In this document: positions 10,626 to 24,000 of the stretch, piece after piece
Layout of the letters: every line of letters starts with the position of its first letter
Numbering within the stretch: position 1 is the stretch's first letter
From: Siphonodentalium dalli
Taxonomy: Eukaryota > Mollusca > Scaphopoda > Gadilida > Siphonodentaliidae
Length of the DNA stretch: 64,000 bases
Direction of reading: 5' to 3'
NCBI GenBank assembly: GCA_032622095.1
Contig: CP136065.1
Span: 215,368,151-215,432,150, forward strand
Notes under the pieces: model-generated
What the model was told of the DNA's origin: nothing
The model's input: the letters and a program-made list of their open reading frames with translations, nothing else
Databases searched by the model: none
Position numbers and translations under genes: made by a program

Positions 10626-11194
10626 ATTACGACAATCCGCATATTAGTTGGTGATTAAACTAGTTTTTTTTAAAGAAACTATATTAAAAACACTAAAATA
10701 GTGAAACTACCCAAGTGATACAACTCTTTAGTAGAAGGACACCACTCACTGGAATACGTGTAATCTCGCTTAAGATTCTGAGTCGGGGGTACCTCACCAA
10801 ATGTACTGAGCTGTTGTGGGTCATAATATGCGTTCCAACGGGTATTTTATCATTGTGAAACCAGTCAATTTATATGAAAGAATATAAGTTGACATACTAT
10901 ATCCGATATTTCACGACGTTGGTCACATATCGATGTTATATCTTACCGAGCAAATTGAAAGCAGTTGCTGACTATATAGTATCACGTTATATTATATGGT
11001 TGTTGGGATATTAAATATTAAAGAGTGATTCGATACTTTATCGTGAACTAACTTTCAAAGGTGAGTTAAACTGTTGTGGGGGAGGGGCGCGAGGTAATTG
11101 GGGGGGGGGGGCAAACTGAAAAACCGTAGCATGTGATCATATGAATGGATTATTATACTCCATTTCAAGAAGAAGAAAAAAGGATTTACTGGTG

Positions 11195-11500
11195 CACCTC
11201 TGCCGTCCGTCTAGCCGTCTAGTCGTGCGTCCATCCATGCATCGCTAAGTATACGTTCGTCTGATATCTGATGTCTATTCATTCCGTATCTCAGGTATGG
11301 GTTGTCGGATCTCAATTTAATTCGGTATGGACTTTCACTACTATGAGTATTCAATCGTTCTGTTCTGCCTTTCCATCCGTGCGGCCACGTGTACGTCCGT
11401 CCGGTGTCTGTCCATCCTGTCTCGGGTATGGGCTGTCGGATCTCAATGAAATTTGGTACGCAGCTTTGGCATCATGAGGGCTTTCATATGAGGGTTCACA
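11195..11500. repeat. Imperfect tandem duplication of a ~130-bp segment
   Basis: A segment with CCGTCCGTC words, then TCTCxGGTATGGGxTGTCGG and TCTCAAT, occurs twice (around 11285 and 11420). The frame across it is not taken as coding. Confidence 0.6.
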
Positions 11501-11682
11501 TTCACTAATGGTGTTCACATGTTCCGTTCAAAAGTTATCCCTCTTTCTTTATTTGAAAATATTGGATTTTCGTCCGTCGTTTGATAGAATTGTCAAGCAA
11601 TTTGTTCGTTCATCGCTTTTTTTCTTCACAATTTGGTTTCCGACCATGGGGGTATCCCAGCAACCGTGTTGCAACCTCTTGT

Positions 11683-12054
11683 TTAACCCTTTACCCAACA
11701 AACCGGCCAAAACCGGCCAAATAAAGCTTCAACAGCCTAAAATATCTTCGGTCTGTCTCAATAGAACCATACAAATATGGATATCATTGGAACCGGCTCC
11801 TTGACCACATTGTGATAGTTACAGTTATGCCCTGTGCCAATGCATTCTCTTATATATGCGAGTCGACCATAGGTCGCCTCGCATATATAAGAGAATGCAT
11901 TGGCCTAAAAAATTTAACACTTTTTACCATTTTTTCTTACATTCTTTAACAATTATATAATTTTTAATGTGTTAAGCCAATGCATTCTCTTATATATGCG
12001 AGGCGACCTATGGTCGACTCGCATATATAAGAGAATGCATTGGCACAGGGCAAT
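11683..12054. mobile_element. piggyBac-like MITE, family A, 3'-truncated copy
   Basis: The left end is TTAA plus CCCTTTACCCAACA followed by doubled AACCGGCC words. Two copies of the 69-bp palindrome (11836-11904 and 11976-12044) are separated by AT-rich DNA. Compared with 29627-30026 it lies in reverse orientation, and the outer ~25 bp of the other end are missing after CACAGGGC. Confidence 0.8.
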
Positions 12055-12112
12055 AAGCCGATATTGGACGTGCATGTCCTCCCATAATGAACACTAAATG
12101 GCACTAAACACT

Positions 12113-12215
12113 CTCATTTTCAAAATGAGGCGATTCAACGCCGATTGTGAACATAAAACAAATCCTATTATAAGCCGATAACGTGCTTAGTTACGGGAGA
12201 ACAGGCTGAATGAAT
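12113..12215. repeat. Dispersed repeat, copy 1
   Basis: AAAATGAGGCGATT, then AAAACAAATCCTAT, then GGAGAACA recur in the same order at 18196-18310, with indels between. Confidence 0.6.
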
Positions 12216-14020
12216 ATATTAGTCACGGGTTTCAGACATCGTCATTTGATTTCTTTTGAAGTCACTGCTACACTCGGGCGTTTCAAGTTTACTTGTATAG
12301 CTTCATTGTTTGATGAGCATACGGAATGGATCTATGTTTCAAATTTTCAGTTTAAATTTTGACACATATTCAATATTTTACATTTAAATAAGAGTGAATA
12401 TAATATGATTACTACTACCATAACTGAACTGCCCTAGAATGTTGTACATGTGCAAATAGTGCAACGACACGCATTTCTCTTAGTGATGAAATACAACATA
12501 GTTGTACATAAGTATATATCCGGTCGATTTAAAGTGGAACACAGTTTCAGTTATAGTCAACAATGCGATTCCTCCCATGGTGTTCTAAACGTTCTGAATG
12601 TTCGTTCTTGTCAATATCAAACGTTGGTTGACAGCTAACATGCAACACAAATCAAAATTGAATAAAAATGATAGTCGCTTTCTATGTATTATCAAACAAT
12701 GATTCTCAAAAAAACACCGGAATAAATCAGACGCTAACATTTAGTTACTCCCACTTTGCCGCCATGTTGTACTGCCATCTATTGTGTATTGTCGTCGGTG
12801 GTCCCAGTCAGCATGGAACTATTCAATGATATATCTGATCGAGGTAAAGTTACAGCGTTTGATGCCCGGCCTTGTACTATCGAGTCGATGTTTCATCAAG
12901 GGTAAAATGCGTTCACAACTTAACACCCGGCATTCGCCTGTTGTTCGATGTAGCTGCCTTCCTCATCGGGACATCAAATACCGTCGGAAGTGACATCCGG
13001 CATCTGAGGTCACTTATTTCTGCTGCCTTGATGAACAATGAGGATGGTGATATGTGATATTGAACAGTTTTCGCCCATATACCCAGATAAAATGTTCATT
13101 GAAAACGTCTTGCTGATTTGTTTTGCCTGGATGTATACGCATTGACTGGTCCCCGGACTATAAACCTTGACATCGCTCTGCTTTGGACGTCGTTATTATG
13201 GGAGGGCACGGTCACAGAGCGATAGCGTCGTAGTGTGTCACATATGAGCCAGGGACGAGTCTAATATACGCCTAGAACTAAATTCATATATAATATATTG
13301 TAAGACGACCTTGCCTATACCTACATACCAGACTCGTCCTGATTAGTCAGTATCCTGTAATCCCGTGTAGACACGACCGTCGTTTTGTGGTACAATTCGA
13401 GATGAATTGTACCACAAAAATGTAGTACAATCAGTTAAATACTGCTAACGCCTTAAACCTTCAGAAGTCAAGCCACACAGGCATTGGTTAATGCCATGCT
13501 ATAGATTGAAGAAAGAGACATAAAATGACTACCTACTGTACTATACTGAATTTAATTAAGATAGAAAAAAAATAAGTCTTAACTGAAATTTGTTTGCCAA
13601 AAAGCAATACAAATGGGTCGCCGTTTAATAATAACGTAAAGTTTGACGTTACAGTTCTAAGATAAGAACTGTTTGGTGGAAACTCATACCACGCAGAGCT
13701 AGAAACTGGGCTATTATACACTGTTAGAAATTACTGTCGGTTCGACGAATTCGGCCCGTCATAATCGACGGTCCCATACCGTTTCATCAGTTCGACGGTC
13801 CCATACCGTTATTTTATGTGCCCATGAAAATTGTCTAAATTACATATTTTCGTGATTCAAAGTCATGCCGTCAAAATTTAATAGTATAATATTTGATATA
13901 TTATTTATCCGGCATTCATTGTGTGTTATTATGTGTACGAATTATCATGAGTACGGTACGTTATTCTCATTCTGGGTTAAGACCTCGCTCTAGCACAGCT
14001 CATTTCGTCGCCATTGTTTC
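12216..14020. other. Non-coding, small hairpin and repeats only
   Basis: A perfect 16-bp inverted repeat with a 5-nt loop lies at 13383-13419, and a 19-bp word (TCGACGGTCCCATACCGTT) occurs at 13765 and 13792. Small frames at 12784-13057 have no support. Confidence 0.6.
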
Positions 14021-16135
14021 GGTTGGCGATTATCGCAATACGATAGGTTACACTGGTGTAAATGTTTTCCATAGGCATCAGTGCTAACGTTTTAGCGTAT
14101 GCTGTTGGCATATAAATATTGGGTCCAAAAAAACAAATTTAATCTGAAAAATTGACATTTGGAGAAACTTTTTACACAAACAAAATCACGTCTGTCTAGC
14201 AGGGAATTCGTCTTTAAATCTTGTGTTTTCGTAACTAGTGTCAGATCAGCATAAAAAATACTGTCATATTTTAGACCACACCAAAATATTGAAACTTCAC
14301 TACAAAGCGCTAATTCCTGTCCCAATGGCTATTTTACCTATGAAAAACCATATGGAAGAGGTGTGATGATTTGTTTATGCACAAAGCACACAAGGCTATT
14401 GACCAATCAGGGCCCAGTGTCTATTTTATTCTCTCCTATATATTCCTCCCGCATCCGTTAGATGTTACTCCGAACCCTATTAACACCAGTGTAACCTAAA
14501 GCGATAGCCCGCTTTTTCGCGGAATAATTGTAACTCCCTACATTTCTTCAGAATTACCCATCGATGGAAAAAATGTGTTCAAAAACAATATCACTTCTGT
14601 GGTTCTTTAGTTATCACACACAATTAAACCCCACCCCTTTAACACATTATTCATCAAAAAAGCACAAGTTTCCACAACAAGTCATGTTCAGGCCCCATTA
14701 TCACACAGTTTTTGGGGTCTGGTATTTCAAACTTGGACCAGTTATGGAAGACTGTACAAGATTCTTTCCATGAGAGAACTTCTGGTGATGTGAGGTCATT
14801 GATTCCAGATCTGATCAGCTGAGCATCAAGCACATGACTTTATCAGCACATGGAAGACTAAAATATGACATTTTCAGGTCTGCAAGGGTGATCCAAGATA
14901 ACTGGATGTGGGTTTATATTAAATTAGTTGAACAAAGATATGCTCTCTTTGAAATGCTGAAGCATTTTCTTAAATGTGTCCAAGTTTTCGTGCTATTAAC
15001 GTTCAAATGCCCATACCAGCCAGTGAAAATGACACTTTTATTATATCACTGGCTATAAAATCAAAAATACTTGTTAGATTAGCTTATTATAACAATTGGT
15101 ATGTGTGTCATTGACATGCTCATGTTATGGGTCGCTTGCATTATCATGTGACTATATTACCACTTGAAACTTTTTGAAAATACCTTAAAAAATTGACATT
15201 TTTTATGAAAAAAAAAATGATACCATATTTTTGCGCGATGTAAGAGAAAGAAGACATCAGCAACAAGAATAGCCACACCATGCATGGGAGATTCATTGGA
15301 CTCAAAGACCAGGCTGTGAAAAATGCATTAAAATACTTTAAAAGTGACTCCCAGGAATCAAAAATGCCAAAAAGCTCATTTTTCCCTTTAAGTTACACTG
15401 GTGTAAATATTTTCTATAGGCCTCAGTGCTAACGTTTTAGCGTATGCTGTTGGCTATATAAATATTGGGTCCAAATGTTTTTTTATATCTGAAAAATTTA
15501 CATTTGGGGAAATTTTTACACAAAAGAATCATGTCTGTCTAGCAGGGAACTCGTCTTTAAATCTTGTCCGCTAGATGTTACTCCGAACCCTATTTACACC
15601 AGTGTAACCGATAGGGAAACACCATGTGCGTAATGTAACTATCACAAGTATAACGTACTATGATAACAACTTCTCGCCAAGTTCATGCTTAAAGGTACTC
15701 AATCCCATCAGAGGGTCCTATATTACTATTTCTTTGGCTTCGGGGGTAAAAAATATTTGATTCGAGTCGAGGAACCCACACATCAAAACTCAGAGTGATC
15801 AGATATAATTTTTTGAAATTCGTTAATGTCTCGAGATCTGGGACACTAATTTAGTCTGCCTTATTAACAATAATAACCACTTGATTTTAGAGTTATCCAT
15901 CTTACACCCGCAATTTGTCTGTTTGAGCACGAGGCATATCATTTTCGGCTTGTTTTATTTTATTTTTATGAAAAGGAATAATAAATGGGGTGATAAATAT
16001 ATATATAACGACAAATATAATGAAATTAGCCAATTTCCCATGAAACCTAGGACGGGCAAGCTATGTACAAAAATTCGTGATATCTGAGTACGAACGTAGG
16101 ACTGGTCCCCTATCGTATTGCGATAATCGCCAACC
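14021..16135. mobile_element. TIR element interrupted by a second element
   Basis: The first 27 bases (14021-14047, starting GGTTGGCGATTATCGC) recur as an exact reverse complement at 16109-16135. If the insert at 14047-15608 and one copy of its CGATAG duplication are removed, about 550 bp remain, a typical MITE size. No transposase is seen. Confidence 0.65.
14047..15608. mobile_element. Composite insert bounded by two related TIR units
   Basis: Unit A (14047-14495) and unit B (15392-15608) each begin GTTACACTGGTGTAAAT and end with CCAGTGTAAC. B matches A but lacks about 220 internal bases. The whole insert is flanked by CGATAG on both sides (14041-14046 and 15609-15614), suggesting it moved as one piece. 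The 900 bp between the units has no convincing gene. Confidence 0.6.
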
Positions 16136-18195
16136 CATTTTTTCTTTAGCAATCCATATTTGATCGTAAACTATTGTTTTTGGGGAAACAGTGTTACCTT
16201 TTAGATTGTGGACAGTTGTTAAGACGTTCTGATTTCGGTTCCTTTGATACTTGAACAAAACAGCTTCATGACACACGATTGCCCTGGCAATCTCGAATAA
16301 ATATGCATTCAAATAGTACTACAATACTGCAGTCGAATTCGTTGCCGAGTAGTAAAGTTCCGTACCAAGCGTTGTTATTCCCCGCACATATATACGCTCA
16401 TTTCTACTCCAAATACCGATTTTAATTTTTATGTTGAATTGTTTAAGCAGGAATATACGCCGCCGTCTAACAACAACAAGCAGAATGTCGGAAGTCGTCG
16501 CCAATAAATGACATAGTAATTTGTTTTCGTAGGGCTGCTGCATTTGTACGATACTTTTGCTCATAAAAACACGAGGCGTTAACTCAATTTACATTATTAT
16601 AGACATATTATGTACTTGTTCGGTGCGTGAAACTGATAAGTTAGTACTCAAGTGCTATGCCGACATGGTGATTGTAGCATTCTACTAGCATCGCCGAAAT
16701 TTTCAAAGAAATCGACCATGCCACTCCATAGATAACATCGTCTGAACTACGCTCATTTGTAAATATTAAGATCTTAATTCGGGACGCAACTATCGGCGAT
16801 GATTTAACACAAATGATTTCGCCATCGAGAGTCATAACAATTTAATTAATATATAAGAATGATGGTGTGTATCGTCAATTTGGATTAATATTCATAACAA
16901 ATAACTCTCTTTGAGCAAGATTATTCTCAATATCTAGTTGATCACCCAACCAGAGTGTTTCACATCACTTTAACACAAGGACTGAGAATTTCATCTAATT
17001 GGTGGAACACATAAATATTAGGATTACCGCGAATGACGCTCCATTCTCGTTTTAAAATCTAAAACGTGTAAACATTGGCAGAAATGAGCACCGAGAAGCT
17101 GACAACAGGTCGAACAATATTCAAGTGATAACACGGTGTTATCATGAAAGTGTACATTAGAAAATGTTGAATATATTCAACAAAATATTGAACATTTTCA
17201 ACCAAATATTTGAATGAAAATTACCATAAAACGATAACAGGTCATACCTATCTATTTTATTCTTGATACGGACGACTTTTTCGTTTAAGGATTTGTGCAG
17301 GCCTTGATTCTCTCAAATATTCTTTGAAAAAAAGGCGCGCCGATGTGATAGACATTTAAAGGGAGACTACCTACATCCAGCCATGTATGGGGCCATCTCC
17401 TACTATACTCAACGAATAATGTCCAATACAATAATTAGTATGAGTCAATACTGAGAGTCATATGTACTCACGTACGCAAGGAACCACGTATAACAACAAT
17501 ACAAGTACCTAATACGAATATGAATAAAAGGCTAAAGCGATTTACTCATGTTCATTATAATTACCATGTTATTTTACATCGTTCATAGAGTACATTTATT
17601 TAGTATATTTTGCACTCGTCCCTGACTCAAATTCATTAACTTGTCGCATATTCTGTTGAATAGAGTAGGAGATATACAGTGGCAACATGTAGGTACAGTC
17701 TCACTTTAACAGCTGGTTTAATTTTAACCCTGTAAGTTTAAGCGTTCGCTGTTTTACCATATCAGTAACATAATAACGTGCTGAAGGTAAAACTAACTTT
17801 TTGGGAGACGATAAATATCCTGTCGTTGACAAATAAGATGTTGTAAATAACTTTATTTTCTTATGATATTAAATTTCTCGACATGTGTTAATCCCCAGAA
17901 CTGGACAAGAATGTTTCAAAAAACATTTCAAGGTGTAATTGTTCAACATATCTTCGCGCCAATAGGCTCATAATCAACCTAAAGTATTCAAATAGGTTCC
18001 TATTGGATTAATGATTCTGAAATAAACCCATAGTTGACTTACGTCCGTAATAATCCGTTTGTTCCGTTTTATTGCACCGACCACAGTAAAAACACATTTA
18101 AAACAAGCGTACATCTGGTAAGTCCTGAGATAATTTATTCGTGTTATTTTCCGCCCATAATTAATTTATAATAAGTCATTATGAGCCCACAATGT
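16136..18195. other. Non-coding, no recognised gene
   Basis: AT-rich. Small palindromes occur at 17126-17144 (TGATAACACGGTGTTATCA) and 17166-17181. The frames at 16061-16835 on the minus strand have no splice or domain support. Confidence 0.55.
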
Positions 18196-18310
18196 CATTA
18201 AAACACTGTCATTTTCAGTTCGTTAAGGACTTAAAATGAGGCGATTATGAACCTAAAACAAATCCTATGATAACCCCATACCGTGCTGATTGCCAGGAGA
18301 ACATGCTGCT
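18196..18310. repeat. Dispersed repeat, copy 2
   Basis: Diverged match to 12113-12215, with the same order of conserved words. Confidence 0.55.
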
Positions 18311-18539
18311 TTGTTTTCACTTGATTGACCTTGAATAAATCTGTAATGACCAGATTATCATCATCACAGGACCATGGCCACGTCAATTTGTAACCCATAA
18401 CGAGAAATTATTATATGTTTGTTTCTATTAGTTTGTTTTTATATTTAGGTTTTGTTTGTTATTTTTTTTTATTAGGGTTGTTTATGTTGACCAGTTTTGT
18501 ATTTTCTCAATCAAATCTTTGATGATTCTGTACACTTAC

Positions 18540-18664
18540 TGTTTCGTGTGACCATGATTGGCAGACATTGGTAACCACTGACTTTGGATGCATCGATCGA
18601 ACATACCGCAATCGAGTCGCATGGTTCTGACTTGCAAGTTGTCTGGAAGGAAAGTGTTAAAGCG
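18540..18664 (-). CDS. Candidate second exon of the secreted PAN-like gene
   Basis: The open frame ends in a GTAAGT donor (18539-18534) and can begin after an AG at 18666-18665 in phase 0, which fits the phase-0 end of the exon at 20457-20750 on the same strand. It encodes about 41 residues with two Cys (D-C-G-M and D-R-C-I-Q) and no recognised domain. The acceptor has a weak pyrimidine tract. Joining to the upstream exon is inference from phase, strand and order. Confidence 0.3.
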
Positions 18665-19046
18665 CTGAATTCCACTCAGGAGCGGATGTATGTAAACTGA
18701 ATGTACAGCGACAATAATCGAGGTAGAAGGGTATTGTCTGTGATTCATACAGAAGATTAAACTCGATTTAAATACGGATCAACATAAATTAATTTCTACT
18801 AATAATCTCCATTGCTGTGCCAATTTACCTACAGTCTCTCAGTTGTCCCTCCTTTCTGGTTGCTATAATATATACAATATTTACATATGGGCATATAATA
18901 TACCGTACCATACCGTGTTAATTATTCCGTGCACTGAATGATATTACAGTCATAATATTATGCCATGCATATGGGCGGGGCTAAACAAAGGAATATATGT
19001 AGAAAGGAACAACAATGGTCAACTAGATTGTCCAAAGGTCAGCAAT

Positions 19047-19262
19047 GAGTCAGACGATAGTGCCAACAAGGAGCCATACGATAGTGACAACAAGGAGTCA
19101 GACGATAGTGCCAACAAGGAACCAGACGATAGTGCCAACAAGGAGTCAGACGATAGTGCCAACAAGAAGTCAGACGATAATGCCAACAAGAAGTCAGACG
19201 ATAGTGCCAACAAGGAGTCAGACGATAGTGCCAACAAGGAGTCAGACGATATTGCCAGCAAG
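19047..19262. repeat. 24-bp minisatellite, nine copies
   Basis: Units like GAGTCAGACGATAGTGCCAA(CAAG) repeat nine times with scattered substitutions. A plus frame from 18960 reads it as an acidic E/K-S-D-D-S-A-N-K octad, but both minus frames are also open, so coding is not supported. Confidence 0.9.
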
Positions 19263-20456
19263 AAGTCATACTTTTTTTCCTAAAAATGTTTTTCAGTTGA
19301 ATACAAAATGTTAGGAAGTTAGGGTGTTCTTGATCGGAACTATACTCAATCGGACATTTCAGAATAAAAATTATTTTGGTATTCAGTTTGATTTTCTAAC
19401 CAAAGCCTGGCGTCAAACATTGTCTATTGGCCAACAGTCTCGTCCAGTAATGTTCCATCTTGAGATATTCAAGTTATACGACATCGGTATAATACGGGTT
19501 TTACATTGTACGACATTGTACGACTCAGAGCTGTAAAATGTCCGTGATGGTGATATACATGAAATACTGCCATCTCAATCCTACCTTCTTAAGTAGATAT
19601 CCTGCCCAATGTAATCGATATCGTCATGGCGTAGCATAATTGTGAACACGGGGTGCTGACACAAACTTCAAAAGTTCTTAAATGTACCTGAATAGAATAT
19701 CTGCAATTGAAACTGGAATTTAACCAACAGCTTCTGCTTTACCAGCCAATTCTTTTGCAAATTGCAGCACTCAGTTCAGGAAGATGAAAACTGGTGAGTA
19801 AACAACTGGGTAATGTAGACCTTATGATAATAACGAGTTTGTAATTGGAAAATATTCCAGGAACACAAGAAATTAAAAGCAGTACATCGAAATATGGATT
19901 ATCATGTCTGGTGTTTCTCACATATATAGTACAATGTTATTATTGTCGCTTGCTGGTCGCTCGGCAGAGGTACAATATACACATAAAGGAACATATTGTA
20001 CAAGCAAACCAATGTCAGAAATGGTAACGCGCTCATGATCATATATTATATACCCATGATTGTAATTATAGAATATGAAATATATTGGTTTCACGAATGA
20101 CCAACTAATAATTCCGTTAAAATAACTAATCCTTCAAATTATTTCAACAACTACATGTATATACGGCTTACAACTGAAGGTTTATCATGCATCTCACCAG
20201 AATTACCATCTACACATTTTACCGGACTCGGCCCCGGGTCGCAGTTCGACTTTAAATCCTCTCCCAAAAATTCCCATTTCTATAAATAAAACCCCCATGA
20301 CCCACTGTTACCAAGAATAAGCGAAACATTATACACGCGGAGCGCGAAATAATCAAAGAGAATCACGTATCACTTGCATTTCTGTTGTCGTATAAGCTGT
20401 TAGTCGTGACGTGAAATCTGGGAATTGTTCTGACATATATATGGTCGTTTACTTAC
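19263..20456. other. Likely intronic or intergenic DNA
   Basis: It lies directly downstream of the PAN-like first exon on the minus strand. No further exon or repeat was recognised. Confidence 0.5.
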
Positions 20457-20750
20457 CTGATCCTCTTTCGCGTTCAAACCAACATGCTTCCATTCCCATT
20501 TTCCTCGGCACCCCGGAGTGAATCTGGTATGCTCCAGGAACAAACACTGGTGGGTTCTGACATTATAATCAACAGACCGACAATCAACATGTCTCTTACA
20601 CAAAGTCTTGCACTGGAGGATGTTTCTCGTTGTGATATTTGCATATCCACCACACAGATCACATCCAGTTTCAACGAGTTCCGTAAGAGTAACATCCACC
20701 AACATGACCACCACAAATGCGACAAGCATGTATGAGCGTACCACCTCCAT
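20457..20750 (-). CDS. First coding exon of a secreted PAN/apple-like protein
   Basis: The ATG at 20750 has an ideal context (ACCATGG); an upstream in-frame ATG at 20765 is weaker. The first 24 or so residues form a signal peptide with a V/A/L/M-rich core. The mature part has seven Cys in a pattern like PAN/apple modules: C-x2-C, C-x3-C, D-C-R-S-V-D-Y-N, H-Q-C and a late C. Such modules bind proteins or sugars outside the cell. The exon ends at 20457 with CAG followed by GTAAGT, a consensus donor, phase 0 after 98 codons. The plus-strand and other minus frames here are shadows. The full domain call needs the rest of the gene; a secreted cysteine-rich protein is secure, PAN is likely. Confidence 0.7.
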
Positions 20751-21025
20751 GGTATGATGATTCATGTTGCCGCCTCAACCGTGAATTATAGTAATGATGT
20801 GTGGTTAAATAACCGTCATTCGACGCCTACTGAATGTTGGTCGATTGTCCAATGGCATCGCTATGTTGGATCTCAAAAGACATATCGACCACATGCGACA
20901 ACATGATGCACATGAGACGCTAACGTTATCCAAGATGCAATGGATAGAGGAAAACGCAAGACAAAGAGAACGGCTGTCGTCCACAGCTAGACCCGAGACA
21001 AAATACAAATCTGGTGTGCATATAG

Positions 21026-24000
21026 AGCATGGTGAATGGAATTCATACACTGTAGGGCATGGTGAATCGAATTAATACAATGTAGGGCATGGTGGGTCGA
21101 ATTCATACACTGTAGGGCATGGTGATTCGGACTAATACACTGTAGGGCATGGTGAATGGAATTCATACAATGTAGGGCATGGTGAATGGAATTCATACAA
21201 TGTAGGGCATGGTGAATGGAATTCATACAATGTAGGGCATGGTGAATGGAATTCATACACTGTAGGGCATGGTGATTCGGATTAATACACTGTAGGGCAT
21301 GGTGAGTCGAATTCATACAATGTAGGGCATGGTGAATGGAATTCATACAATGTAGGGCATGGTGAATGGAATTCATACAATGTAGGGCATGGTGAATGGA
21401 ATTCATACAATGTAGGGCATGGTGAGTCGAATTCATACAATGTAGGGCATGGTGAATCGAATTCATACAATGTAGGGCATGGTGATTCGGATTAATACAC
21501 TGTAGGGCATGGTGAATGGAATTCATACAATATAGGGTATGGTGATTCGAATTAATACAATGTAGGGCATGGTGAATTGAATTCATACAATGTAGGGCAT
21601 GGTGAATGGAATTCATACAATGTAGGGCATGGTGAGTCGAATTCATACAATGTAGGGCATGGTGAATGGAATTCATACAATGTAGGGCATGGTGAATGGA
21701 ATTCATACACTGTAGGGCATGGTGAATCGAATTAATACAATGTAGGGCATGGTGGGTCGAATTCATACAATGTAGGGCATGGTGATTCGGATTAATACAC
21801 TGTAGGGCATGGTGAATGGAATTCATACAATGTAGGGCATGGTGAATGGAATTCATACAATGTAGGGCATGGTGAATGGAATTCATACACTGTAGGGCAT
21901 GGTGAGTGGAATTCATACAATGTAGGGCATGGTGAAAGGAATTCATACAATGTAGGGCATGGTGAATGGAATTCATACACTGTAGGGCATGGTGAGTCGA
22001 ATTCATACAATGTAGGGCATGGTGAATGGAATTCATACAATGTAGGGCATGGTGAATGGAATTCATACACTGTAGGGCATGATGAGTCGAATTCATACAA
22101 TGTAGGGCATGGTGAATCGAATTCATACAATGTAGGGCATGGTGAGTCGAATTCATACAATGTAGGGCATGGTGAATGGAATACATACAATGTAGGGCAT
22201 GGTGATATGAAATTCATACAATGTAGGGCATGGTGAATGGAATTCATACAATGTAGGGCATGGTGAATCGAATTCATACAATATAGGGCATGGTGAATGG
22301 AATTCATACAATGTAGGGCATGGTGAATGGAATTCATACAATATAGGGCATGGTGAATGGAATTCATACAATATAGGGCATGGTGAATCGAATTCATACA
22401 ATGTAGGGCATGGTGAATCGAATTCATACAATGTAGGGCATGGTGAATGGAATACATACAATGTAGGGCATGGTGAATGGAATTCATACAATATAGGGCA
22501 TGGTGAATGGAATTCATACAATATAGGGCATGGTGAATGGAATTCATACAATATAGGGCATGGTGAATCGAATTCATACAATGTAGGGCATGGTGAATCG
22601 AATTCATACAATGTAGGGCATGGTGAATGGAATTCATACAATGTAGGGCATGGTGAATGGAATTCATACAACGTAGGGCATGGTGATATGAAATTCATAC
22701 AATGTAGGGCATGGTGAATCGAATTCATACAATGTAGGGCATGGTGAATGGAATTCATACAATGTAGGGCATGGTGAATGGAATACATACAATGTAGGGC
22801 ATGGTGAATGGAATTCATACAATATAGGGCATCGTGAATGGAATTCATACAATGTAGGGCATGGTGAATCTAATTCATACAATGTAGGGCATGGTGAATC
22901 GAATTCATACAATGTAGGGCATGGTGAATCGAATTCATACAATGTAGGGCATGGTGAATCGAATTCATACAATGTAGGGCATGGTGAATCGAATTCATAC
23001 AATGTAGGGCATGGTGAATCGAATTCATACAATATAGGGCATGGTGAGTCGAATTCATACAATGTAGGGCATGGTGAGTCGAATTTATACAATATAGGGC
23101 ATGGTGAGTGGAATTCATACAATGTAGGTCATGGTCAGTCGAATTGATACAATGTAGGGCATGGTGAATCAAATTCATACAATGTAGGGCATGGTGAATG
23201 GAATTCATACAATGTAGGGCATGGTTAATCGAATTCATACAATGTAGGGCATGGTGAGTCGAATTCATACAATGTAGGGCATGGTGAGTCGAATTGATAC
23301 AATGTAGGGCATGGTGAGTCGAATTGATACAATGTAGGATATGGTGATTCGAATTAATACAATGTAGGGCATGGTGAATGGAATTCATACAATGTAGGGC
23401 ATGGTGAATGGAATTCATACAATGTAGGGCATGGTGAATGGAATTCATACAATATAGGGCATGGTGAATGGAATTCATACAATGTAGGGCATGGTGAATG
23501 GAATTCATACAATATAGGGCATGGTGAATGGAATTCATACAATATAGGGCATGGTGATATGAGATTCATACAATGTAGGGCATGGTGAATGGAATTCATA
23601 CAATGTAGGGCATGGTGAATGGAATTCATACAATGTAGGGCATGGTGATATGAAATTCATACAATGTAGGGCATGGTGAATGGAATTCATACAATGTAGG
23701 GCATGGTGAATCGAATTCATACAATGTAGGGCATGGTGAATCGAATTCATACAATGTAGGGCATGGTGAATCTAATGCATACAATGTAGGGCATGGTGAA
23801 TCGAATTCATACAATATAGCGAATGGTGAGTCGAATTCATACAATATAGGGCATGGTGAGTCGAATTTATATAATATAGGGCATGGTGAGTGGAATTCAT
23901 ACAATGTAGGTCATGGTGAGTCGAATTGATACAATGTAGAGCGTGGTGAATCAAATTCATACAATGTAGGGCATGGTGAATGGAATTCATACAATGTAGG

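Larger units (their letters stand above)
9876..11194. other. Non-coding DNA with small repeats
   Basis: It holds a 20-bp tandem repeat (10195-10254), an inverted repeat (10496-10625), and a 13-G run near 11100. Otherwise nothing recognised. Confidence 0.6.

Noticed and set aside
12784-13057. Overlapping small frames, one with a GTAAAG after an ATG exon-like start
   Set aside because: No domain, no acceptor partner, weak donor.
16641-16835. Minus-strand 64-codon frame
   Set aside because: No splice signals or recognisable motif.
18960-19283. Frame encoding acidic octad repeats
   Set aside because: Explained by the 24-bp minisatellite; antisense frames are equally open.
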